From: Apostichopus japonicus | Taxonomy: Eukaryota; Echinodermata; Holothuroidea; Aspidochirotida; Stichopodidae | DNA: 64,000 bases | Direction of reading: 5' to 3' | Assembly: GCF_037975245.1 (NCBI RefSeq) | Contig: NC_092563.1 | Span: 9,847,001 to 9,911,000, forward strand | Shown here: piece after piece, positions 39,001-51,188 of the stretch | How the letters are laid out: each line of letters starts with the position of its first letter | Numbering within the stretch: position 1 is the first letter of the stretch | Program-made: the position numbers and the translations under genes | The notes under the pieces: model-generated | The model's input: the letters and a program-made list of their open reading frames with translations, nothing else | Database searches by the model: none | Told to the model about the DNA's origin: nothing

Positions 39001-39572
39001 TTTCCTATGGGAAGCCATATTGCTTAGCTGGTGGCATAGTTTTTACCAACATTCACAGAACATGCAGAATATGACTATGTTCATGTACTCGAAACCTTGG
39101 CTCTGTCGAAGTCCTCATTCGATGTCAAACTTCTCAAAACTCTACAATGATAGATTGTGTCTCATATCTGAATAAAACATTGTCTACTGTTTTCTTCTCT
39201 AGCACTGACAAGTTCCTGGAGCAGGTCACCAAAGACTTGGCACATTACAGTTCACATGCCAAGAGAAAAACCATCCACACCGAAGATGTAATACTGCTCA
39301 TGAAAAGGTACAGCCATGCAACCAGTTTTATCATCTCTCAGTTATAGACCTCATGTCTTTAACTACTATTCATCCTCACAAACAACTATTAAGACAAGGA
39401 ATTGACCCAAGACTAGCTAATTGCATGAATTGTTTCTCGTCTCCACAGACAAGGTCATGTGTCAGATATGCAGTCATTCTATGCATTGGTGGAGAAATAT
39501 CTCTCTATGGAACAAAGACGTGAGTTAATTCCATGTGCCCTGGCTGGCGGAGGTACCAAACCAGACCTGTGA
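30066..39572 (+). CDS. CENPT: Centromere protein T (CENP-T), complete, ten exons
   Basis: Exons: 30066-30209, 30649-30826, 31655-31757, 31997-32228, 33665-33809, 35003-35381, 35731-35835, 36116-36268, 39203-39307, 39449-39572 (stop TGA 39570-39572). Frame is kept throughout; the product is 555 aa, close to human CENP-T (561). CENP-T is the inner-kinetochore histone-fold protein that pairs with CENP-W and recruits Ndc80 and Mis12 through its long N-terminal arm. The C-terminus (about residues 450-545) matches the CENP-T histone fold: HAKRKTIHTEDVILLMKRQG, then LVEKYL and RRELIPCA. The N-terminus has two TPRG(I/L)I(Q/R)G(V/L)L motifs at Thr7 and Thr96. The middle is acidic, Ser-rich and low in complexity, as in the family. 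The ATG at 30066 follows an in-frame stop at 30054; a CAG at 30029-30031 may end a 5'-UTR intron. The exon 4 donor could instead be at 32198; both keep frame. Confidence 0.93.
32275..32974. mobile_element. 700-bp element with 6-bp target duplication, family A
   Basis: It begins CAGGCATGAGC and ends GGCTCATCCCTG, and is flanked by TTTAAT at 32269-32274 and 32975-32980. It lies in the CENPT intron after exon 4. Its ends and right-terminal ACCCCAGGCTCATCCCTG match the 165-bp element at 8162. A GC-rich block at about 32790-32880 has a reverse-complement relative near 63738-63815. Confidence 0.75.
33810..35002. other. CENPT intron 5
   Basis: 1.2-kb intron holding open frames of 71-84 codons on both strands at 34.0-34.7 kb that resemble no family, and a (TTG)n tract near 34830. 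Nothing else recognised. Confidence 0.7.
36269..39202. other. CENPT intron 8
   Basis: 2.9-kb intron separating the two halves of the histone-fold coding region. It contains a TA-flanked inverted-repeat element at 37680-38161; the remainder is AT-rich without recognised features. Confidence 0.8.
37680..38161. mobile_element. TA-flanked MITE (482 bp)
   Basis: Inverted ends TAGGGTCATTCCATGTCAA (37680-37698) and TTGATATGGAATGACCCTA (38143-38161), differing at one position, with TA on each side (37678-37679 and 38162-38163). This fits a Tc1/mariner-like TA target duplication. The end core GGTCATTCCATG resembles GGTCAATTCCATG of the element at 21269-23337. Confidence 0.8.
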
Positions 39573-42101
39573 TGAAGCCAAACTGCAGAGAAGTTATTTC
39601 CTATCTTCTCATAAACAGTATTTTGCTATCTTGGCAAGATGACACGTGCCTCGGCAACTCTGTCGTAGATCGTTCTCAATCTTAGAGATGTCACTCTCGA
39701 TCCAGACAGTGAGATATATTGACACAGCTGATGCATTGATTCTACTCTGGACTGGATATCATCTCAGCTAGGCTCAGGATATGGCTACCTGTCACAGTGT
39801 AGCTCTGTAATGAACAAACCACTACCCACCCTATGCACTTTCCAGGGAGTTTTGCTTCTGCCAAGTATATAATGAAACAGTATCTTAACCAAGTTTGGAC
39901 TCAAGCTCACATAATACATACATATAAGCTTACAAGTATGCTTTACATTGAGATGACTCTCTAAATGGTTTAACAAATATTTATAGTACCTTGTTCTGAT
40001 ACAACATCTGGATCTGGTGAGTGGAGTGCACTATCGTTTATTGTTCTCTTTGTTTAAGGGGGGGGAGGGGTATGGGGCCAGGCACATAATCCAGAAACAT
40101 CCTTTAAAAATTATTGACAACTGCTCCATCTGCATTTGAGAACAATGATTAAAAATAAATATCTATATTCATTAGTTTTATGTCATATTATAGTACATGT
40201 TGTCTTCATTTCTTGAAGAGTGATAATGTGATTACAACCAATATTTTGAGAAGTTTCAGTTTACAAGTATCTCTAACGTGTATGTTGTGATTACGATAAA
40301 ATGATTAAATTACTGGCGAGTAATGAATGCAACGCAACCCATAAGAATGCTACAACAGGCAGCTGTTTTGTAGTTTTAAACCCTTTTGTAGCAAGGAGGG
40401 TTATGAGAGTGAAAGATGTATGCTAGGTGAAAGTCGAGATCATAATATCAATCCTTAATTGATTTAATGTATTTCAGAATAATTTCACCTTTTCTGTCAG
40501 CAATCCAAACAAACAAATACACAGCACCGTACTAAATGGTTTGCTTATCTGATATACAGGTTAATAGATAGGAACCTTTCAGTTTAATCCCATTGCCCAG
40601 AATATTTTAGGAGTACAAACATGACTGTATTGTCTTGACTGTCCAAAATACAGTTAAGGCCTCTTTAGCTGGGTGCTGCTTTGAAACTAGCCACTAGCTC
40701 TTTCCTAGCCTCTGCAGTAGAATAATATTGCTGATCTTTTACACACATAAAGTGTGCCAATAATATGTAGGTAGTGTATACAGATTTACTATGTGGTTTT
40801 AGCATATGAGCCTTATGATGGGAATTATCAGTGCTAGAAACTAGTGAATAATTGATATTAAATATAAAGGTACTTCTCTTTAAGTTTGATCTGTGAACAA
40901 GCCACCTAGTGACATAGAATTTGGAGCACTGGCAACAAGCTCTCTCGAAGGATGACATCAATAGTTCAAGACCCGTAAGTTTTATACATAAGCATGTCAG
41001 TACAATGTTCTAGAAGGGAAGTGGTTCAAGTGAAGTTTGATGTATGGAAGATTTGTTCACAGTTGTGGTCAAAAGACGGAGAACAAAGTGTCATCTCTTT
41101 ATAGTGCCTGTTGATCTGAAGACTTTGACAAACATTACAAGCTTCAAAACCAAGTTGCAAAGATTGGGTACTACTGTACAAGTAGCTCTGTGTACAGAAG
41201 AATCTTGACCATTCTGTGTAAGTTAAGTATTCCTTGCCACCTAAGTAATACAACTCTCATTTACGAAAAAACTTTCAGGGCAAACTTCAGGCCTATTAAA
41301 ACATGGCTTACCCTAAGGGAGTGAGCAGTCCTACTAAACAAAATATATGATTAAAGGGTTTGAAGACTCGCGCACAAAGAAACGTCTCATGCCAGTAAGC
41401 TGACCTAGTTTCGAATGAGGTGTAACAGAAGTGTTAACACCACCATCGATCCCAGAAAATGCACACACAGCTTGCTATCGTCAGTATTTAGATACTAGTG
41501 TACAGTCAATACAAACAGCTATGGTCAATACCCACAACAGAGTGTACATTGCAGTGATGGACATCTCAGGTCTAGATAAAAGATAACAAGGTATCACGTT
41601 TCATTACTGTCTGCATTTTGTAGCAACAAAAAGAGAAAACTTCACTTGCGCGGCACGTGGTTTGGGCGAGTCTTCAATGCCTTTAAGTGGTTTAAATGGG
41701 GTGATTCAGTCTGAACTTTGCAGTGTTCTCTATGGGACAGGCATTCAAGGTCAACTATCCAATTGAAAGTACTCTGCAGGCCAAGAGCAGACGGTATCCT
41801 GGCCTCCTGGACCAGCTCTTCTCTGTTCCCTCCCTTCCTAAGAAGTCTGATTCACTTCAATCTTAAATATCAATCATAGGTTGAGTGCTACAATTGATTA
41901 ACATATGTCCTTTTGCCATACCTACTCACTAATAATGAATGCAACAGGTACGAACACAGCAAGCTTGCCTAAGTTGCAAGGCTGTTCATAAATGCATAAC
42001 TGCTCACATTATGATTAGGAATGAAACATTTGTTCTTAAATAACTTGACGTCATGGAGCACTGTTCAGTTGTAATGTGTGAAAACAACGGGAAATTTCCG
42101 T
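39573..42101. other. CENPT 3' UTR and intergenic DNA
   Basis: A candidate AATAAA polyadenylation signal lies at 40154-40159, about 580 bp past the stop codon. No gene is recognised beyond it; the minus-strand frame at 40665-40961 (98 codons) resembles no family. Confidence 0.55.
40154..40159 (+). terminator. Possible CENPT polyadenylation signal
   Basis: AATAAA downstream of the CENPT stop codon in AT-rich DNA. Assigned from position only. Confidence 0.35.
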
Positions 42102-43761
42102 CGGCCGTATGGAAAGCCATTTTAACATTTAATCGGGAATTTCAGATATCTTAAAATGTTTCTTATTTTAGATATCTAAAATTCTATTTCAGATATCTAA
42201 AATTAAATTCGAGATATCTTAAATTTAATTCGAGATATCTGGAATTTTATTTCAGATATCTAAAATTGAATTCGAGATATCTAAAATAGATTTCGAGATA
42301 TCTGAAATTCTAATTCAGATATCTGAAATTTAATTCGAGATATCTGAAATTGAATTCGAGATATCCGAAATTGAATTCGAGATATCTGAAATTCTATTTC
42401 AGATATCTGAAATTTAATTCGAGATATCTGAAATTGAATTCAAGATATCTGAAATTGAATTCGAGATATCTGAAATGGAATTCGAGATATCTGAAATTGA
42501 ATTCAAGATATCTGAAATTGAATTCGAGATATCTGAAATTGAATTCGAGATATTTCGAATTCAATTTCAGATATCTGAAATTCCCTGGTATTTCGAGATA
42601 TCTGAAATTGATTTTAAGATATCTGCAATTATTTGTAGATATCTTAAATAAATTGGAGATATCTGTAATTTAATTTGAGATATCTGAAATTATTTCGAGA
42701 TATCTGAAATTCCTTATTAAATGTTAAAACGGCTTTCCATACGGCCATATTGAATTTTTTTTTGAATTCAATTTCAGATATCTCGATTTAAATTTAAGAT
42801 ATCTGAAATAGAATTTCAGATATCTCGAATTCAATTTCGGATATCTCGAATTCAATTTCAGATATCTCGAATTCAATTTCAGATATGTGAATTAGAATTT
42901 CAGATATCTCGAAATCTATTTTAGATATCTCGAATTCAATTTCAGATATCTCGAATTCAATTTCAGATATCTGAATTAGAATTTCAGATATCTCGAAATC
43001 TATTAAAGATATCTCGAATTCAATTTCAGATATCTCGAATTCAATTTCGGATATCTCGAATTCAATTTCAGATATCTGAAATAGAATTTTGGATATCTCG
43101 AATTCAATTTCAGATATCTCGAATTCATTTTCAGATATCTCGAGTTTAATTTCAGATATCTCGAATTCAATTTCAGATATCTGAAAAAGAATTTTAGATA
43201 TCTCGAATTCAATTTCAGATATCTCGAATTCAATTACAGATATCTGAATTTTCCCGATTAAATGTTAAAATGGCTTTCCATACGTGCCATTTTAACATTT
43301 AATCGGAAATTTATGCATATGCATTTCAGATATCTCGAATTCAATTGCAGATATCTCGAATTCAATTTCAGATATCTCGAATTAGAATTGCAGATATCTT
43401 GAATTCAATTTCAGATATCTTGAATTCAATTTCAGATATCTCGATTTAAATTTAAGATATCTGAAATAGAATTTCAGATATCTCGAATTCAATTTCGGAT
43501 ATCTCGAATTCAATTTCAGATATCTCGAATTCAATTTCAGATATGTGAATTAGAATTTCAGATATCTCGAAATCTATTTTAGATATCTCGAATTCAATTT
43601 CAGATATCTCGAATTCAATTTCAGATATCTGAATTAGAATTTCAGATATCTCGAAATCTATTTAAGATATCTCGAATTCAATTTCAGATATCTGAAATAA
43701 GAAACAATTTCAGATATCTAAAATTCCCGATTAAATGTTAAAATGGCTTTCCATACGGCCG
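42102..43761. mobile_element. Fold-back array of 21-bp monomers with long inverted ends
   Basis: The outer ends are near-perfect inverted copies of about 50 bp, starting CGGCCGTATGGAAAGCC. The interior is many copies of a 21-bp monomer near AGATATCTGAAATTGAATTCG. Monomers run one way in 42130-42715 and mostly the opposite way from 42770 onward. Internal copies of the terminal sequence at about 42716-42746 and 43253-43313 divide it into three units (about 42107-42742, 42743-43283, 43284-43756). The ends meet GGCC on both sides, either a 4-bp target duplication or part of the repeat. No transposase. Because 21 is a multiple of three, long heptapeptide frames appear on both strands; these are not genes. 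Confidence 0.85.
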
Positions 43762-44093
43762 CGATTTCGTCCTTATGATTCGCTATCACGTTTGTAATTA
43801 AACCACTCATTATGAAATCAGTGTACGTGAGTCTTATTGTTTCCGAATATGGATAGCACAGGAATGTAGAAAGAGGACTTGAGAGACCTTCGACAGGAAT
43901 TCACGATCGAATCGACGGGGATGACGACGGAGAGACGGGAATAGAAATTTAAGAGATTTTAATTTTTGTCGGTGAAGAATAATTAGGCAGTCATCCGGGC
44001 CAGGACACCGTGGGCCGCAGAGCCATGGGGTGTGTGGTGTACATCCCCCTTGTTACCTCACACAAAAGTTCCTAGTTTAATAAAACTAATTTA
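43762..44093. other. Short intergenic stretch
   Basis: Unremarkable sequence between the fold-back array and the next hAT element. Nothing recognised. Confidence 0.5.
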
Positions 44094-44101
44094 GTCTAAA
44101 T

Positions 44102-44505
44102 CAGGGCTTCACTAACTGGGGTGCATGAACCCCATGGGGTGTGTGAGTCCATCCCAGGGGGTTCGTGAGACGTTTCTGAATGTCAAAACTAGAGTACTTT
44201 TTGTTGAAATAAAATCTGATATATCATATAATTTGGTAATGTACAAAAGTCCTATCGACAAACTCTTTTCGCGTTCCATACGCATATGTTGCCATAGTAG
44301 TACTGACTGTGCATGTGATAAATAACTGAATTATGAAACATACAGTTTCAAATAAATATTTGTTCATCTCTTGTTCTTTTACGAAGCACTGTTATGGGTA
44401 TTGTAGTATAATAATGACTCAGAACGTGTCTCGAAAAGTTGGGGGTTCGTGGACAACTCTGACATCCACAGGGGTTTCGTGGGGCATAAAGTTAGGGAAA
44501 CCCTG
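44102..44505. mobile_element. Non-autonomous hAT element (404 bp)
   Basis: The ends are CAGGGCTTCACTAACT and AGTTAGGGAAACCCTG (inverted, two mismatches). The 8-bp flanks GTCTAAAT (44094-44101) and GTTTAAAT (44506-44513) match at seven of eight positions. The CAGGGNTTCNCTAACT end is a common hAT terminus. Short frames inside are not coding. Confidence 0.85.
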
Positions 44506-44593
44506 GTTTAAATGATGCCTCAGAATAGCTGCATTTGCCGTCTAAACCACCGATAAGGAATCGAGTTGACTTCAGAGATCACAGGCCCACGCA

Positions 44594-45093
44594 CAGGGGT
44601 GACAATTTGTTTCAAATATTGGGGGGGGGGCATTTGCTTGGGTGCGGGCGAATTAATTACTATCAAAGCGGAGCGCCACCATTACTTGGCGCGCAGCGTA
44701 CAAAAAAATTCTAGTTTTGATAGCCCCCAGATCACCGGAAATGGCACGGGCTTGAAAATGACAATATATGAAAAAATGAAAATATATATGATTGTTCTTC
44801 CTTTACACTCATATACAAAAGATGTACAGATATTATGATAATAATCGTGAGTGACAACATGCTATACGGTCACAGGTCACAGAAACGACCACGAAGAGTC
44901 ATTTACCTCATGCAGCATGTGTTGTATGAAGTTTTAGCCACCGCCAAATATGATTTGGATAAATAATCTCACGAATTATTTTCTATTTAAAGCCACACAA
45001 AACACTATGCCACCAAATATTGGGGGGATATTAGATACTATATCCCCACCTAAAATATTGGGGGGACATGTCCCCCCATGATCGCCGCCCATG
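44594..45093. mobile_element. Degraded hAT-like element
   Basis: Ends CAGGGGTGAC and GATCGCCGCCCATG are imperfectly inverted, with 8-bp flanks CCCACGCA and CCCACACC (six of eight match). G-rich near both ends. The part near 44670-44750 (GGAGCGCCACCAT, GGCGCGCAGCGTACAA) is related, in reverse complement, to 49500-49600 within another hAT element. Boundaries are less certain than for the other copies. Confidence 0.55.
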
Positions 45094-45101
45094 CCCACAC
45101 C

Positions 45102-47340
45102 CATCCTTGAAATACTGCACCATGCGATTCTGCCACGGCCCTTCTATAAATGTTAATGTTCTTAGCCTGTCTATATCAGTCGGGTCCGGAATTCGCCACG
45201 TTATTTCCACAATATCTCGATCGTCATTCTTTCTCCAAAATAAGCATATCTACATGCGTATATACATCATGGGGTCAGTCTAGGCGATACTTATGGGGTC
45301 AGTCTAGGGGACCCTCCCGACATTTCAAAGTGGAGGAGTATATGTTCCTGCCCTCAATTTATCAACTATTGGGATGCACCCGTGGCAGTGCTGGATCCTT
45401 TGCATGAACAGAATGACAGCAAATCAGATGATAAATTTCGATTTTCCTGAAATGAAAATTCAACAGATTATGAGGAAAGTTTGTCAAAACGTCACAATTT
45501 AAATTAAAGACCGAGATTTTTTTTAAATGATAGGCCATTTTCAATCTTAAATGTCGAACTTTAACAAAAGTACAGTTAATGTTTAAATTTCGTCAGGAAA
45601 ATTTCAAACGGAAATTTTTCAATACCGATTAGCTGTCCAAAGAATAACTGGTTTGACCGTCAAACTTCAACCGTTTTTGTCGGGTGTGGGGCTGGGTGGT
45701 ATAGCAAGGAGCGAAGCACTAATGTAACTGGGGCCCCACAAGGAGAGTCCTTATCCACCCAATCCCAAACAAGTTTTTATTTATTTACATATTTGGCACC
45801 TCAATATGCCCGGGTATGGTACACTCGTACCTCCTCTGTTTAGGACAGGAATTACTTGTTTTAAATTCCCACTTTGCCGATGGATATCGGGAGAGAATAT
45901 CATCTATGGATCGACGTCAGTGGAATATTTTTCCGGTTCTCGTATCATCGCTGTCCGGTGGTCTTTCTCCAGATTTTTAGATCAGTAGGCCCGTGCACTA
46001 TTTTTGTCAGTTGGTCTATATAATTGCTATCTGATTTGGCCAGCCTAATTTTCGCAAATTTGGGAGATGGTGCCACTTGCAAACAAGTGGATGGATTATG
46101 TGACCATAAGCTGTTTTGAGACCGACTATACAGTGACTGGCCCAACCGTGCGTAGTAAAACGTACAGCAAAGTGGCAAGTTGGTACAGCATATAGGCCTA
46201 TACCACAGAAATAAATATATAATTTATGTGCTGTATTAATTTTATGTGCTGTTTACTCAGACGCGTATAGTTCGATTGTTTACACTGTCACTTGGCTGGG
46301 GGCGGTACATGTGGGTGCAGCATTTTCAGATAGTTCTTTTCCTCTGCTACAGACTTTGAAGCGGATCATGTCAGAAAGAGGAATTAGGCCTACTCTAATT
46401 GTTTACTCTGTGAAATATCATACTCCCAGAGCACGAGTCCAGGGTGACGAACCCCCCCCCCCCCCAGAAGCTGTACTGTTTGTTTTTTTCATTCGTAAGG
46501 AGTCTGAAGCACGAAAATGCATGTTAGAGAGAACTGTTAAGTTTCCCTGGAATGTGTTCTCAGCTCTGGTGGGGCTACCCGTGGGCTTCAGCTGTGAAAT
46601 TTTCACTTTTCGAATGTTTAATTAAAGCACAAAAATACATTTGAGGGAGGAATTAAATTTCTTTGGAATGTATGCTTTCATGCAGCGGGGTCCCGGTGGC
46701 TATAAGCAATATTTGTGATATTTCTTGCTCTTGTTTTACTTCTTTGAATTCCAAGGGAGGGGGGGGGGGGTTCATGACGTTATAATTAAAGTAGCTACAG
46801 AAAAACTCATTCCAGTATTAAAGATTACTAATTAATTAAGAGCAATATGATAATTATCATTGGCAGGAAATGTAAACAGGAAAATAAACATAGATTGCAA
46901 TTTGCTACCATTTGTTTTTTCTTCGTACATACGCCATGGAAGGCAGCTGAGGTTTCTTTTCCGAAATAGTCATTAACTTGAAAGGTAACTTTTATTGATC
47001 CACTTCCCCACCCTCCCTGGTACCCCACACAACCACATCCCACTGGCAAATCGACGTATGAATCTTTTTCGTACTTCGACTGGCTCGTGATGACAAATTC
47101 CCCGTCCTCTAAGGAAGCCAAGTCTCTTCATCTCAAGTGGTTGGTTTTGCTGAAGGTGCAAAGGTTCGACTGATATACATCCTGTGAACTAATTGCAATT
47201 TCTATAATTTAAAGACGCCCGGGGATTTCCCCTCCCTCTTTTTGCGACGACTCTTCAGGCAGGATATTCATAGGAAGCGCAATGTCCCTAGATGGAAACG
47301 GCTTCCTAGACGAAAGTCATCTGAAGTATATATGTATATA
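45102..47340. other. Intergenic DNA
   Basis: Includes a doubled ATGGGGTCAGTCTAGG near 45270-45310, GC-rich inverted text at 45665-45770 and C/G runs near 46455 and 46760. A minus-strand open frame at 46828-47121 has non-repetitive composition but no recognised family and no convincing splice or start context. No gene is called. Confidence 0.45.
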
Positions 47341-47350
47341 TATATCTGAA

Positions 47351-48300
<950 letters not shown>

Positions 48301-48490
48301 GGAGCTCTGTAAGTGCTGACTAAGATGTTTGTTAAGTTGTTCAGTAACTTCAGCAGTGACCAGCCTGTTCATTACACTGGCCATTCATAAAACGCACATG
48401 TTTGCTCAGTTCATAGTTAGTGGGTTTGCGATATCACATAGCACATGATAGTACCAGGGATTACAGCGAAGCCTTCTCGTACCGTATACG

Positions 48491-49781
48491 CAGTGGCGTC
48501 GCCAAGGGGGGCCAGGGGGGCACGTGCCCCCCCTGGAAAACCTAGTGCCCCCCCCCCCCGGGTGCCCCCCCATCTGAGATTTGGGTTGGTAAAAAAATAT
48601 ATATATATTTTGTTATATTCAACTCCCATCATCTGAGTTGGTTTTTCATAAGGACAAAGAAGCACAGTAATTCGTATTTTCTTCAAATGAGCTGCGAAAA
48701 ATTAACAAGTTTATCCTTGAACGTCGGGTATCGAAGTCGTAACCCGCGCCATCACAACAGGTGTCGATATTTACACTGAATGTGTCAGTGCTCACGCCAT
48801 ACCAGCGGATATACAAGTCCGCTTCGCGAGCTACATGACTTTGAGAAGGGAGGGTACTGCAATATGTTGCCTTGGTCTGAGGTTGACAGGTTAGGAGCTG
48901 ACGAAATGTGAGAATGTGAGGGTCCGCAGGCACCATACTTGCCTATATTTGTGGACCCATATATTAACCCTGTTGTGTAAGGGGTGCAGAGGTCATTTGA
49001 GGTCAGATGCTTGTAGAAACAAATGGCGAATGTTCACACCTGCATACTGAGCCATACTCGATGTGTGATCAAACTTTGGATTGCATGGTGAGATCCCTGA
49101 TAGGAGCCAATAACGATGCTGGAACCTGTTACATCTTAATAGATAATGGGCGAAAACGAGAAGGACAAGAAAGGAGTCGGGGTCATGCACACATTAATTC
49201 AACAAATGTAGCTTCTATTGATAGGGTTAGGCATAATATCGACAGCATGTGGTTCATATCCTCCGCAAAATTCTGCGCCTTGTTAAAATCATTACCTCAA
49301 AAAGAGCAATTTCTGGAGATATCTTCAAATCGAATTTAGCATCAAATGTGGCAGCATTTTGCATCTAGCCCATCCTCCGTATGCGAAAATTTTCCAAAGG
49401 GGAGGGGGGCAGTGGCGGCGGAACCGGGGGGGGCTTGGGGGCTTGCAATCTGAGAAATTGCAGGCTTGAGACCCATATTTTAGGGCTAGGTATTCGCAGC
49501 ATAAAACACTCGGGAAGTGCCGTTTCCGGCCATCTGGGGGTTTGAAAAACCCAAAATTTTCTTGTACGCTCCGCGCCAACCGATGGTGGCGCTCCGCTTA
49601 GATAGTCTCTACACATTAGTCCCCCCCCCCCAATAATTTTCCCGTTCCGCCGCGCCTGGAGGGGCACCCCCTCCCCTTAGACCCCTCTCCAGGACGTTGA
49701 TCCGTATCCACCTAAGTGCCCCCCATCAAATGCTGGTGCCCCCCTGTGCCCCCCCAGACTGAAAATCTGGTGACGCCACTG
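48491..49781. mobile_element. Non-autonomous hAT element (1291 bp)
   Basis: Perfect 8-bp target duplication CGTATACG at 48483-48490 and 49782-49789. The inverted ends are CAGTGGCGTCGCCA and TGGTGACGCCACTG. G and C runs adjoin both ends. A further hAT-like element (49410-49658) is nested within. No transposase frame. Confidence 0.92.
49410..49658. mobile_element. Nested hAT-like MITE (249 bp)
   Basis: Begins CAGTGGCGGCGGAACCGG and ends CCCGTTCCGCCGCGCCTG, an imperfect inverted repeat. The flanks GAGGGGGG (49402-49409) and GAGGGGCA (49659-49666) agree at six of eight positions. It lies inside the 48491-49781 element and shares text with the element at 44594-45093. Confidence 0.7.
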
Positions 49782-50024
49782 CGTATACGTAACTAGCCGG
49801 CTTAACAGTAACTGCTCACTTCTTCACATTTCAAGGATATTAGCTTGGAACGTTAGCCGGTGTGTTACGTAAGCAGTTTGCCAAACCTTGCAAAGGAAAC
49901 GAACGTGGGAAAGTCATTTGCACAGCTCAAATTTCCTGCGATCTACCGCAAGTGCCTATTGAAATCTGTAAGGCAGGTAAACTGTTACGTCAGTGGTGCA
50001 GGGCGCATTTCACTCAATTGTATA

Positions 50025-50730
50025 TATTTTTTTTAGAGAATATATATATTTTTCTCTTAGAGAATATATATATTTTTTCTCTAAGAGAGTATATTAATTT
50101 TTTCTCGTAGAGAATATATATATTTTTCTCTTAGAGAATATATATTTTTTCTCTTAGAGAATATATATATTTTTTCTCTTAGAGAATATATATTTTTCTC
50201 TTAGCGAATATATATATTTTTTTCTCTTAGAGAACATATATAGTTTTTCTCTTAGAGAATATATATATTTTTTCTCTAAGAGAGTATATTAATTTTTTCT
50301 CTTAGAGAATATATATATTTTTTCTCTAAGAGAGTATATTAATTTTTTCTCGTAGAGAATATATATATTTTTCTCTTAGAGAATATATATATTTTTTCTC
50401 TTAGATAATATATTTTTTTCTCTTAGAGAATATATATATTTTTTCTCTAAGAGAGTATATTAATTTTTTCTCTTAGAGAATATATATATTTTTTCTCTAA
50501 GAGAGTATATTAATTTTTTCTTGTAGAGAATATATATATTTTTCTCTTAGAGAATATATTTTTTTCTCTTAGAGAATATATATATTTTTCTCTTAGAGAA
50601 TATATATATTTTTTTCTCTTAGAGAACATATATAGTTTTTCTCTTAGAGAATATATATTTTTTCTCTTAGATAATATATATTTTTTTCTCTTAGAGAATA
50701 TATATATTTTTTTCTCTTAGAGAATAAATA
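50025..50730. repeat. Palindromic CTCTTAGAGAATATATAT array (right part)
   Basis: More than 20 tandem copies of a unit near TTTTTCTCTTAGAGAATATA. CTCTTAGAG is an odd-length near palindrome. A higher-order variant alternates CTCTAAGAGAGTATATTAAT with the basic unit (for example 50085-50110, 50270-50350, 50440-50520). Related to the array at 47461-48300. Confidence 0.92.
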
Positions 50731-50831
50731 TATTCTTGGCATAGAAACATGTAATTTTTGTTTTAGTATATATATATCTTTACAGAATACTTATTGTTAG
50801 ATAATATATTATTATAAACATATATACAAAT

Positions 50832-50928
50832 ATGTCTAAAATGTATTTTTGAAGTTAACCATGTATATATTTCGCAAGTACAGCATATATATATTTGTAC
50901 GTAATATATTCCGCTTTCTCGCGCCATA
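50832..50928. repeat. Second copy of the 47731-47830 segment
   Basis: From ATGTCTAAAATGTATTTTTG to CTTTCTCGCGCCATA it matches 47731-47830 with few differences, in the same orientation. Both copies adjoin AGAGAATATATAT arrays, so this is part of a larger repeated unit. It ends about 260 bp before the NPEPL1 start codon. Confidence 0.85.
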
Positions 50929-51188
50929 CACACCATGCGTTTTAATAGTCGAACTTCTCGCGCATTGCGCACGTTGACCTAGACATGGCTTTTCTGTGAA
51001 TCCAATGTACTGTAGCAGTATAGGTACGGGTGTAATATAACAGTACTGAACAGCAGCACACAATACGTAGCTGACTGTCTATACACATGCAGTGCAGTGA
51101 GAAATCATAACATATAAACCGTTGTACAAACGCATATACTAGGCTAGTCTGAACCTCAATTCCGAAAGAGGCTGACCATATTTCCAAG

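Noticed and set aside
42102-43761. CRISPR array (regular short repeats)
   Set aside because: The DNA is eukaryotic, the monomers adjoin without unique spacers, and inverted ends bound the array.
46828-47121. Minus-strand frame of about 97 codons with protein-like composition
   Set aside because: No ATG at the proposed start, an in-frame stop just upstream, no convincing splice site and no recognised domain. Transcript data could reverse this.
49862-50110. 82-codon + strand frame before the right-hand array
   Set aside because: Its second half is translated repeat and its first half resembles no family.
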